DNA of 42,607 nucleotides from Pseudomonas chlororaphis (GTDB taxonomy: Bacteria > Pseudomonadota > Gammaproteobacteria > Pseudomonadales > Pseudomonadaceae). This document shows positions 14,669 through 21,902 of the stretch, piece after piece. The notes under the pieces were generated by a model. That model ran no database searches and was not told where the DNA came from. It saw only the letters and a program-made list of their open reading frames with translations. The translations under genes were made by a program, and so were the position numbers. Numbering within the stretch: position 1 is the stretch's first letter; the number at the start of each line of letters is the position of its first letter. The stretch is from positions 1-42,607 of the forward strand of contig NZ_JSFK01000048.1 in the NCBI RefSeq assembly GCF_000783395.1. The letters are read 5' to 3'.

Positions 14669-17241
14669 CAGACAGCGCCCTGCGCTGAGGGGCCGTAGCT
14701 ACGGCGGCGGGTGTCGTGCAGATAGCGTTCCATCATGCGCATCCATTCGGTGTAACTGGCCTGCAGCCCTTGTTGAATAGCATCCATGCCGGCGCCGGCG
14801 GGCACGTTGATCTGTGGCGAGAAATGAAAGGTCATGGTCGGCGCGGCGCCAGACGTTGATGCGCCGGCCCCCATTCTGCTGGCTTGGGTGACCTGCATCA
14901 GATTGGGTGGCGCCATGTCGACGTGGCTTTGTGCGGCCATGCCCAGTGCGGCCTGTCGCACCAACCCCGCTTGGCTGCTGATGCCCAAGGCGGCGCCCTG
15001 GCTGATGTTGGCGCCGTAGCCGATGAACACGCGACTTGGCGACTCGATGCCGAGGGTGTCGGTGAACCAGTCTTTGACGGCTGAGCCGATGCCGATGACG
15101 CTGTCTTTCAGCTGGCCCGCACTGTTACGGATACCGTTGACCAAACCGCTGATAAGCAAGCTGCCGAACTCGGTGAATTTGCCGGGCAGTTCGATGCCCA
15201 GGTAGCTCATCACGCCGGCGAATGCGCGGTACAGCCAACCCAATGGAGAGAAGTTGACCAGTACTCCGAGGATGCCCGACAGGCCACCGCTGAAACCGGT
15301 CTTTACTTCGACCCACAAGCCGGTGAAGAAGGTTTTGATCGGCTGCCAATAGCGATAGATCAAATAGGCGGCCAGCGCGATGCCGGTGATCAGCAGGCCG
15401 ATCGGGTTGAGCATCAGGGCTCTGCCCAGCCAGAGGATGGCTTGGCCTGCCAGCTTTAGCCCGAACAACAACGTGCCGCCCAGAACCCTGCCCAATAACA
15501 ACCCGCCTTTAGCGGCCAACTTGAGCGGGCTGGCCAGCGCGAAGAGCATGCCGCGCAAGAACAGCCCACTGTATTTCGCCACCGTGAGCAGCCCAGCGCC
15601 GACTCGTTTCAATACGGTGATCAGCGGCGTGAACCTGCCCATCTGCCACGCACTGCGCAGCAAGGTGAACTTCGCCGACAGCGCCGTGACGGTGGTGGCC
15701 ATCGCCACACACGGCGCCATGATCAAATTGACGCCGTAGGCAAGACCGATGAACGCCAATTTGCCGAGCAACAGACCACCGACCAACCCGACGACGCCTT
15801 TGATCAGCGCCGGATTTTCACCGGCCCAGACCGAGAACGAACGCATCAGCGGCACGACGGCGCGGGTGACCTCGATGATCGCGGGCAACAACGCATTGCC
15901 GACGGAAATGCCGATGTCCGTCAGATTGATGCGCAGGGATTTTAATTGCTCTTTGGTGCTGCCCATCCGATTGATCCAGTCATCATCGAGTACGCCCTGA
16001 TCCGCCGCGTTTTGGCTGCCTTGCTGGATGCCGGCCAAGTCTTTCTGGTTGGCCAGCGCCGGCCGGATGAAGGACAACACCTGCTGGTCGGCGAACAGCT
16101 CGCCGAGCTTGTAGGCCTCGTCCAGCCGAGTCAGGGCGATTTGCTGTTCGTGCTGGTCCTTGATATCCAGCGCCTTGCCGTATTGCGCGGCAGCGGCTGG
16201 GGCTTTGTGGCCCAAGTGTTGGGTCAGGACGCTGAGCATGGCCTGGGCCGGTGACAGCCCTTCGCCGACCAGATTTTTGAGGCTGCCCTTTAAGTCGATG
16301 CCGGCTTTTTCGAACGCCTTGAGGGTGTCCGGTGCGGTGAGCTTGGAGAGAAAGTTTTTGAAGTTGTTGGCGGCCTCGTCATTGCTGCCGGCACCGCGAC
16401 GGGCGATCTGCAGTGACGCGCCGATTTCCGCCACGGCACGCTCGCCGGTGATGCCGAGGGCGGCGAATTGAGGCGTTAATTGCGGCAGCCATTTGGCCAT
16501 GTCGGCCAGCTCGAACTGGCCACTTTTGCCGGCAAAGGCCAGCATGTTCATCGAGCGCTCAAAGCCGGCGGCGCCGATGTTGAGGTTGTCACTGAGGGCG
16601 ATGGCCACCGCGCCGAGGTGGTCCATGCTGGCGCGGGTGGCGGTCGCGGTTTTGGCCATGACCGGGGCGTAGGCCGTTAACTGCTTGAGGTTGTCGATGC
16701 CGCCGGCGATCAATACGGCGGTGCCTTGGGCAACGTCGGTTTGGGTCTGGTTCCAGGTGATCGCCGCGCCGCGCATGGCCATGCTGAGGCGCTGTTCTTG
16801 CGCCGGGTTGAAGCCGGCGCCGATGGCGAGATCGCGGGTCTGGTCCTGAAAGTTGATTGCGGTTTTCATCGATTGAACGATCGGCGTGCCCAACGCCGCG
16901 CCCGTGCCGACGACCTCCATGGCCTGACCACGTAACTCACCGCGTTCGGTGCGGAGGGCCTTGCCGCGCGCCATGCTGGCCGTGAGGCGTAATTGTTTGG
17001 CGTTGAGCTGGTCGAGGGTGTGACCGACCGCGTCGTACTGACGACGTAAGCGCTCGATGCCCGTGCCGCCCCGGGCCAACGACGCCGACAGCTCATGGCC
17101 GATGTGCTGTTGCTTAAGCGCGAGCCCGTCGACGGCGCGGCCCAATTGGCGCACGGTGGACTTGGCCGAACCAAACGCTGCGTTGAGGCTGCCGGAAACA
17201 ACGGCGCCAATTTTTAAACCGATGAGGACTTCGTTGGCCAT
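14668..17241 (-). CDS. Tail tape measure protein
   Basis: Tail-length ruler and probable DNA-injection channel protein, 857 aa from the ATG at 17241 (MANEVLIGLKIGAVVSG). It has an N-terminal coiled-coil region (RQLGRAVDGLALKQQHIGHE), the tape-measure core with AITWNQTQTDVAQGTAVL and GSNDEAANNFKNFLSKLTAP, hydrophobic stretches at about 480-540 and 610-640 (LLITGIALAAYLIYRYW), and a C-terminal Gly/Met-rich region. The ORF extends upstream to 17355, but that part has no family features. It follows the tail chaperone, as in all contractile tails of this type. Confidence 0.93.
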   Translation of the reverse strand: MANEVLIGLKIGAVVSGSLNAAFGSAKSTVRQLGRAVDGLALKQQHIGHELSASLARGGTGIERLRRQYDAVGHTLDQLNAKQLRLTASMARGKALRTERGELRGQAMEVVGTGAALGTPIVQSMKTAINFQDQTRDLAIGAGFNPAQEQRLSMAMRGAAITWNQTQTDVAQGTAVLIAGGIDNLKQLTAYAPVMAKTATATRASMDHLGAVAIALSDNLNIGAAGFERSMNMLAFAGKSGQFELADMAKWLPQLTPQFAALGITGERAVAEIGASLQIARRGAGSNDEAANNFKNFLSKLTAPDTLKAFEKAGIDLKGSLKNLVGEGLSPAQAMLSVLTQHLGHKAPAAAAQYGKALDIKDQHEQQIALTRLDEAYKLGELFADQQVLSFIRPALANQKDLAGIQQGSQNAADQGVLDDDWINRMGSTKEQLKSLRINLTDIGISVGNALLPAIIEVTRAVVPLMRSFSVWAGENPALIKGVVGLVGGLLLGKLAFIGLAYGVNLIMAPCVAMATTVTALSAKFTLLRSAWQMGRFTPLITVLKRVGAGLLTVAKYSGLFLRGMLFALASPLKLAAKGGLLLGRVLGGTLLFGLKLAGQAILWLGRALMLNPIGLLITGIALAAYLIYRYWQPIKTFFTGLWVEVKTGFSGGLSGILGVLVNFSPLGWLYRAFAGVMSYLGIELPGKFTEFGSLLISGLVNGIRNSAGQLKDSVIGIGSAVKDWFTDTLGIESPSRVFIGYGANISQGAALGISSQAGLVRQAALGMAAQSHVDMAPPNLMQVTQASRMGAGASTSGAAPTMTFHFSPQINVPAGAGMDAIQQGLQASYTEWMRMMERYLHDTRRRSYGPSAQGAV

Positions 17242-17259
17242 CGTTGCTACGCTTCCGGC

Positions 17260-17520
17260 ATGGTTGAAAAAATCGCACTGCGCACCGCTAAAACACTCTA
17301 TGCACTGGCCATCGGCGCCGGTGTGATCTGGCTGGCGTGGCTGTGCCTGGTGCATTTGCCGTGGTGGGCAGCGATCGTGGCGTTCTGTGTGGGGTTGCCG
17401 TTACTGGCCCTGGCCGCCGCCCCTGTTGCGGCAGGCGGCGCCTTGCTGGCGGGGCTGGTCGTGGGCACGGTGACGCTGATCAGCTACGCGATGGCTCGGC
17501 GAGTTCGAGCCGGCGATTGA
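17260..17520 (+). CDS. Small hydrophobic membrane protein on the opposite strand
   Basis: An 86-aa reading frame, divergent from the tape measure gene. It is almost entirely hydrophobic, with at least two membrane helices (LAIGAGVIWLAWLCLVHL; LLALAAAPVAAGGALLAGL) and a basic end MARRVRAGD. Codon use looks like a normal Pseudomonas gene. It fills the 238 bp between the tape measure start and the tail chaperone extension, which would otherwise be unusually empty, and overlaps that extension by 41 bp antisense. No clear Shine-Dalgarno precedes the ATG. I do not recognise it; a small moron membrane protein is possible. Confidence 0.5.
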   Translation: MVEKIALRTAKTLYALAIGAGVIWLAWLCLVHLPWWAAIVAFCVGLPLLALAAAPVAAGGALLAGLVVGTVTLISYAMARRVRAGD

Positions 17521-17641
17521 TTTCGCGCTGGCACACGTCAACCCACCGCCAGTAATCGACCATGTCGAGCCGTTCGATTTCAGACGGCGGCAATCTCAGG
17601 ACTAACAGCAGCGCCTCGTCCCAGGACTGGAGCAAGGTTTC
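17480..17641 (-). CDS. Tail chaperone frameshift extension (GpE'-like)
   Basis: A 53-codon frame with no start codon, beginning inside the chaperone gene. It encodes ETLLQSWDEALLLVLRLPPS then EIERLDMVDYWRWVDVC and stops at 17480. The pattern SEIERL-MVDYWRWVDVCQREI resembles the second-frame part of phage tail assembly chaperones. Reaching it from the upstream frame needs a +1 or -2 shift near the GGC-CGA-AAC codons (17645-17637), giving a fusion of about 137 aa. Mu is reported to use a -2 shift at its equivalent gene; I recall this from the literature. Confidence 0.6.
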   Translation of the reverse strand, partial: ETLLQSWDEALLLVLRLPPSEIERLDMVDYWRWVDVCQREINRRLELAEPSRS

Positions 17642-17894
17642 GGCCGGCCGCCATTTCCCGCAACACCTCGGTGGCGAGGGTTGAGTCGGCGATGTCGAAC
17701 TCGCCCAGGTCTTCCAGCGTAATGCCCAGCAGCTTGGCGACCAGTTGGTCTTCCATGGCGCCTTCGTCTTTGGTCACCGCTTGCGCGGCGCTGATGTCTT
17801 TGCGTTTGAGGCGCTTGATGGGCAGCGTTGCCAGCCGGTCGCCGCTGGCGCTGGTGAAGGGGAATTTGAGGGTGAAGGTGTGTGCGTCGTCCAT
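17580..17894 (-). CDS. Tail assembly chaperone (Mu gp41 / P2 E family)
   Basis: Chaperone that coats the tape measure protein during tail assembly. I choose the ATG at 17894 (MDDAHTFTLKFPFTSASG), preceded by GGGAG at good spacing; this gives 104 aa. It has the family pattern of a short beta-hairpin start, LPIKRLKRKDISAAQAV and AMEDQLVAKLLGITLEDLGE, ending in VLREMAAGR, where the second frame begins. It restarts the late operon after the 18-24 kb cargo block and has a dyad copy upstream (17960). Confidence 0.85.
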   Translation of the reverse strand: MDDAHTFTLKFPFTSASGDRLATLPIKRLKRKDISAAQAVTKDEGAMEDQLVAKLLGITLEDLGEFDIADSTLATEVLREMAAGRNLAPVLGRGAAVSPEIAAV

Positions 17895-17951
17895 TGCTTT
17901 CGCTCCCGTAGGGCTCACTTGGTTAGGAGCCACGATCTTGAGGGAGGAAGC

Positions 17952-17979
17952 GCGGTTAGCCTTTTAACCGCCTTTAGGG
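17952..17979 (-). promoter_or_regulatory. Repeated late-operon dyad, copy C, with hairpin
   Basis: Plus-strand CCTTTTAACCGCCTTTAGGG (17960-17979) aligns with copies A and B. It also overlaps a 7-bp stem GCGGTTA / TAACCGC (17952-17971). It lies 65 bp upstream of the tail chaperone start and 42 bp past the stop of the Abi gene, so it could act as promoter for the tail block, terminator for the cargo, or both. Confidence 0.45.
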
Positions 17980-18020
17980 ACAAGGTTGATCCAAGAAAAA
18001 AATACGATCTACCTGCGTTG

Positions 18021-18782
18021 CTAGACGCCGAGTTTTTGGTTCAAGTAGTGGAATATTGTCCGGACGGCGTTCACCACCAACGTCCCTTCTGCCAGCTCAA
18101 TCAAACGATCATTGGGATGAGCAAAGCTACCGTGATTACGGATGGGGTTTAGCGCGTCCAGAACGTTGGCAAAAGACGCCAGTATTTTATCGACTTCTTT
18201 CTCATGGCTACCCAACGATTGCAACGCTGGGTGGTGAGCACGCAACGCCTTAAAAGCTTGCGTGAGCGTCGCATTGTCGGGAATAGAAATACCGCTGTCT
18301 TGGCAGGCAGACTTCAAATAGCCATGCATCGCCGTATGGAGGCGATCAACAGCGCTGGGCGCGCCAGAGGACGCCAGTAATTGATCCGCATCGGCCAGTG
18401 CACGACGCACTACATCGGATGCGCTCGCCGACGGCAGTACAGCCGGTACATGCCCGCCGAAGTAACCTAACTCGTTGAGCTTGCCCGGCACAGTTTTCTC
18501 TAAATGTGGCCGTATCTTCTCATGTTCAATTAAGGCTACCAGCCCTTGGATGTCATAAAGGCCGAAGTGCTGAAGTACTTGATAAACGCAATCGCCGTAA
18601 TCGTCGTCCTGAAACCCGAGACTGCGAAGCAACCTGCTATGGCCTTGAATGTATTGATGCTGGCCCGTTTGATAACCAATTTCTCTCCAATCCTCGCGAT
18701 CAAATTCAGACACGATCGCCTTTTTCAGCGCGAGCATTAGAGGGCCTATCCATACGGGGTTACTCAACAATCCATGGTTCAT
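18021..18782 (-). CDS. Abortive infection family protein (Abi_C / HEPN-like)
   Basis: A 253-aa protein whose C-terminal 75 residues fit the Abi_C domain (PF14355 type): TLTQAFKALRAHHPALQSL, VLDALNPIRNHGSFAHPN, then GTLVVNAVRTIFHYL. R215-N216 and H222 form an R-N-x5-H element of the kind found in HEPN ribonucleases. The N-terminal half (GHSRLLRSLGFQDDDYGDC) looks like the usual upstream helical domain of such proteins. Inferred role: RNA cleavage and growth arrest on phage attack. It is the cargo gene nearest the tail chaperone. Start choice is uncertain; an internal ATG at 18737 is possible. No antitoxin gene is obvious next to it. Confidence 0.8.
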   Translation of the reverse strand: MNHGLLSNPVWIGPLMLALKKAIVSEFDREDWREIGYQTGQHQYIQGHSRLLRSLGFQDDDYGDCVYQVLQHFGLYDIQGLVALIEHEKIRPHLEKTVPGKLNELGYFGGHVPAVLPSASASDVVRRALADADQLLASSGAPSAVDRLHTAMHGYLKSACQDSGISIPDNATLTQAFKALRAHHPALQSLGSHEKEVDKILASFANVLDALNPIRNHGSFAHPNDRLIELAEGTLVVNAVRTIFHYLNQKLGV

Positions 18783-18918
18783 ACAGAGCCTATTTTTTCA
18801 GTGCTTGAACTCAGATACTCCCACAATTCAACCTGATTAACTATTGACGAAAACGCCGTTCTTGTGTGGTTTTCGAAAGCGCCAACAGGCCTAAGCCCGA
18901 TGGCGCGCGCACTCAGCG

Positions 18919-19278
18919 TTACGCTTTCATCTCCACGTTATCAAGCGCTTGGTTAACCGCTAATTCACCTAGCATGACGACCTGCGCAATGCCCAACAGC
19001 GCATTGCGGTTCGACCCCTCCAGCGTCCCCGCAAAATTTCCGAGCATGACCGTGGCCGAGGCCAGGGATTCGCAGGCATTGACCAGCAAGGACTCGGTAT
19101 CGGATTGCGGGTTGACCATGAACAGGTTGTTGGGGATGTAGGGTGTGGCCATGATTTGCGCGGGCACGAGGTAATGGTCGAGCGCACGCTCGGCCGCTTC
19201 GTTTAGCTTTTTTGAATTGAATGATTCATAAGGCGACGCCGGGTCTGTGACGGGCGGCTTGGGTGGTGTCTTGGACAT
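18919..19278 (-). CDS. DUF6124-type Pseudomonas protein, copy 2
   Basis: From the ATG at 19278 (MSKTPPKPPVTDPASPYESF) it is 119 aa. It is a paralogue of the next gene upstream: both share a proline-rich start, KKLNEAAERALDHYL versus KIKEATNRAINFYL, a T/SESLLVNACESLASA-type segment, and a closing helix with VVMLGELAVNQALDN versus VIMLSELIVNRVLDA. Small, acidic, with no membrane segment or catalytic motif. I match it to the DUF6124 family from memory; function is unknown. Codons and context suggest host-derived cargo rather than a phage structural gene. Confidence 0.8.
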   Translation of the reverse strand: MSKTPPKPPVTDPASPYESFNSKKLNEAAERALDHYLVPAQIMATPYIPNNLFMVNPQSDTESLLVNACESLASATVMLGNFAGTLEGSNRNALLGIAQVVMLGELAVNQALDNVEMKA

Positions 19279-19399
19279 CAGCTTTAACTCCGTGTAAACG
19301 CTGCTTGAGGTTTGAGAACAGGCCTGACGCCTGTTCATCTCGATCGTTGATGGCTTGCGTGCCGGTCAGGGGAACGTCCCCTGACCGGCTGACTTGCCA

Positions 19400-19771
19400 C
19401 TAGCTTGGTAAGCGTCGGGCATCCAGTACCCGGTTGACGATGAGCTCACTGAGCATGATCACCTGTTGCAGGATCAGCATCGACCGGCGCTGAGGCGTGT
19501 CGACGGCGCCGCCGATATCACGGGCCATGTCACTGGCGGCCGCCAATGTTTCGCTGGCTTCGACGAGCAACGTTTCTTCATCCACGGTGGGGTCGATGAG
19601 GAAGATTCTGCCGGTCTTGCGTGACGGAATGGTGGTCTTCAGCGTTTCGGGGTTGAGATAGAAGTTGATGGCGCGGTTAGTCGCCTCTTTTATCTTCTGA
19701 GGTTCGAGCGCTGGGTCGTACGGGATTGGACCGGAATCGGTTTCCGGTGGGTTTGGCGTAACTTTGAACAT
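19400..19771 (-). CDS. DUF6124-type Pseudomonas protein, copy 1
   Basis: From the ATG at 19771 (MFKVTPNPPETDSGPIPYD), preceded by AGGAG at 8-bp spacing, it encodes 123 aa. MFKVTPNPPETD is a recurrent start of this family in Pseudomonas. It is clearly similar to the gene downstream (18919-19278), from which it is separated by 121 bp, so the pair is a tandem duplication with divergence. A strongly structured leader lies immediately upstream. Function is unknown; a leader-controlled paralogue pair could indicate a regulatory or toxin-control role, but nothing in the protein shows it. Confidence 0.82.
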   Translation of the reverse strand: MFKVTPNPPETDSGPIPYDPALEPQKIKEATNRAINFYLNPETLKTTIPSRKTGRIFLIDPTVDEETLLVEASETLAAASDMARDIGGAVDTPQRRSMLILQQVIMLSELIVNRVLDARRLPS

Positions 19772-19844
19772 AGATGAAGCTCCTAACACATTTAGAGGAG
19801 GCTTCACCCTCTCGCTACCAAACGAAGGGTGGTGGCCATGCAGA

Positions 19845-19988
19845 GGTTGGTAGACCGGGTGTTAGGATCCGGCGCGCCCTAGGACGCCCTATACATGACC
19901 ACCATAAAACCGACGAGAAGGATCTCGACGACAGTGGACTTGTAAATCTAACACCGGGCTACCAAACCCGATCACTGTTTCGCAGTGA
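19845..19988 (-). promoter_or_regulatory. Structured RNA leader upstream of the DUF6124 pair
   Basis: Arms 19845-19865 (GGTTGGTAGACCGGGTGTTAG) and 19948-19968 are near-perfect reverse complements (one substitution, two 1-base indels) around an 82-nt loop. Additional hairpin TCACTG-TTTCG-CAGTGA at 19972-19988. On the minus strand this ends about 75 bp before the DUF6124 start, so it would be in the 5' UTR. The motif TTTGGTAGC occurs twice in it. It may be a conserved Pseudomonas RNA motif; not verified. Confidence 0.5.
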
Positions 19989-19989
19989 C

Positions 19990-20820
19990 CGACTAACGAT
20001 AGAACCCACGACCTAGACGCACAAGCCAGCGGATTCTGGCGTACGTGTAGGCAACGGCGCAAGGCTCTGTAGCCTTTATGGCGTAACAGTTGGTGTAATT
20101 TAAACGCGATTAATTAGCCGCGTTTAAGCACAGCAAATCCTTAGAGTCTTCCGCCCCTCATTTGTGGTTTACCGCGAGCATGGCGCTTGATTGGATGCCG
20201 CTATACGACACCCATCTTGTCTAGGAAAGGCAGCGGATGATGTACATGGGAGCGTGTTTTTTTGAACGGGCGCTAGCGTTGGGCGTTCACCCGAAACACA
20301 TTGTTGGTAGGTAGGTAATTACTGCGGTTGGGGATGGAGCCTTCCCTTTAAGGCAAAGGGAGGCAGCTGTGCGAGGAGCCAACAAAGCGACTCAATGCCC
20401 ATTTTGGCACCCACGCACAGCCACCATAAACGTGACCGGTTTGTAAAAAAGATGGCGACCGTACGCCTGCGATTGAGTCGCGGATTTTGCAATGCCGGAG
20501 TGACCAAGAGGGGCCGGCGTACTGTCGTCATCAAAGCTCAGGCAGTTAGCAACCGGTCCTGTCCATAGAGGCACTTGCGTGCTACTGGTTGCTCTGCCTG
20601 GTCACTGTGGGCGGTGACGGGAGACAAGATACCGGTGGGCTGACAGATGCGCTGCCGGGGGATTCTGTGTTGGTTGTAGGTAATTGCAATGGGACTTGTA
20701 GTCACCCAGCCCACAGCATCGCCTTGGCGATTTATTTCCTGGCGTGTCTCGGCGTCTGTGGCTTGTGCGCCATCCTGAAATTAGGAATAATGCCAATTGG
20801 ACGTCATATTGACGGAATTT
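19990..20820. other. Long intergenic stretch without a supported gene
   Basis: About 830 bp between the DUF6124 leader and the RHH regulator operator. Short frames on both strands (for example minus 20392-20574 and 20602-20796, plus 20589-20834) have no start signals, family features or convincing codon use. The stretch contains one strong palindrome (20100-20127). The minus strand around 20340-20580 looks like a leader or remnant of another Pseudomonas small-protein locus, but I cannot support a gene. Confidence 0.5.
20100..20127. terminator. Palindrome TTAAACGCG / CGCGTTTAA
   Basis: Perfect 9-bp arms at 20100-20108 and 20119-20127 with a 10-base AT-rich loop (ATTAATTAGC). It could be a terminator or a protein-binding dyad. 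No adjacent gene ends here, so its target is unclear. Confidence 0.4.
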
Positions 20821-20825
20821 GTTCC

Positions 20826-20867
20826 AATATTTGACATCAAATCGGCGTCATTTCGATGTCGAATATT
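20826..20867. promoter_or_regulatory. Probable autoregulatory operator of the RHH regulator
   Basis: Inverted repeat AATATTTGACATC (20826-20838) and GATGTCGAATATT (20855-20867), 12 of 13 positions complementary, 20 bp upstream of the ATG at 20887. Further GACGTCAT and GCGTCATT half-sites occur at 20800-20852. RHH proteins usually bind such repeated short sites in their own promoter. Confidence 0.6.
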
Positions 20868-20886
20868 TAAAGGATGGGCGTTTGTC

Positions 20887-21780
20887 ATGGCTAGGATCAA
20901 TATCCGAGAGCTTCCGGAACATGTTCACAAAGCTATAAGTGATTCAGCAGAGAGGAATAATCGCTCAACCGAGGGAGAGGTTCGTTCCATTCTGCAGAGC
21001 TATGTCGCTAGCATAGAAGATAAACCTGCACGGATTGAGACGCTCCGCCAGAGCTGGCAAAAAGGTGTAGGACAGCGGTTAGACCAACTGTTTGCGTGCG
21101 TACGTAGAGATCAGGTTTTCGGTTACGGTGATCGTCAAAGCTTGGTGGGTATCGCCCGAACTATTGGCGAAGAAACCCCTGCGCACTTGCTGGATTGCAT
21201 GGAAGGTATCGCGTCTCCATCGTTTGACATGCTTGATCGCGTAGTTGCTTGGTCCAGTGGATCGTACGAATGGTTGGTTAGCGGCATGGGAACGGTCTTT
21301 CCCGTGGAGAATCTCGGTACCCATTACCAAGACTTCTTTTTGTATGATCGCCATAATAAGAAAATCACCTTCCACCTGCTGCGCATCTGCGGTGGGCGCT
21401 CAGACGGAATGATTTTATGCATTCGGCATGATAGCGATAAGCAGACCTATGCCAGCGGATACATGTACACCAACTTTATGCTGAAGAGTGGTATGGGCTC
21501 CGGGGGACATGGCAATCTCAATCGGTTTATTCGATTCCTGAAAACCAACTGCGGCGATCGCTTTTTTAAATCCTACAGCTATGAAGAAACCGAAGTGAAT
21601 ACTGACCAAGGTACTCACCATCCCTTGTACTACATTCGGGCAGCCAATGAGGACCGCTGGTTATTTACCTTGTTCGACGGCAAGGATCCTGCTAATTGGC
21701 TGGAAGGTTACTCATCGAGCTGGAAAGAAATTGGCGATTTACAATTTGGAACTGGCGAGCCCGAACTAGTCAGGGCTTAG
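20887..21780 (+). CDS. RHH plus HTH regulator-like protein with unknown C-terminal domain
   Basis: From the ATG at 20887, 297 aa. Residues 1-40 (MARINIRELPEHVHKAISDS then RNNRSTEGEVRSIL) are a FitA/Arc-type ribbon-helix-helix domain. Residues about 75-140 (LVGIARTIGEETPAHLLDCM ... YEWLVSGMGTVFPVE) look like an XRE/CI-type helix-turn-helix with the usual WL-x-G-x-G ending. The last 150 residues, with FFLYDRHNKKITFHLLRICG and a C-terminal WLEGYSSSWKEIGDL, are not recognised. It is the first of three codirectional + strand cargo genes and has an inverted-repeat operator upstream, so it likely represses the cluster, possibly sensing a signal through its C-terminus. Confidence 0.8.
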   Translation: MARINIRELPEHVHKAISDSAERNNRSTEGEVRSILQSYVASIEDKPARIETLRQSWQKGVGQRLDQLFACVRRDQVFGYGDRQSLVGIARTIGEETPAHLLDCMEGIASPSFDMLDRVVAWSSGSYEWLVSGMGTVFPVENLGTHYQDFFLYDRHNKKITFHLLRICGGRSDGMILCIRHDSDKQTYASGYMYTNFMLKSGMGSGGHGNLNRFIRFLKTNCGDRFFKSYSYEETEVNTDQGTHHPLYYIRAANEDRWLFTLFDGKDPANWLEGYSSSWKEIGDLQFGTGEPELVRA

Positions 21781-21902
21781 GCGTCATTAATAACGATATG
21801 GTTGCCGCATCACAGTCAGTGATGTTATTAGTCGAGTGAGAGATATCTGTAATCACGTATTTTTTAATGATTTAGCTGAGATAAATAAAAAAGGAATTAA
21901 CA

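Noticed and set aside
19774..20016. 80-codon + strand frame opposite the DUF6124 leader
   Set aside because: The sequence is explained by long RNA pairing in the leader; no ribosome-binding site or family.
20589..20834. 81-codon + strand frame upstream of the RHH regulator
   Set aside because: It runs into the operator, has no start signal and no recognisable domain.
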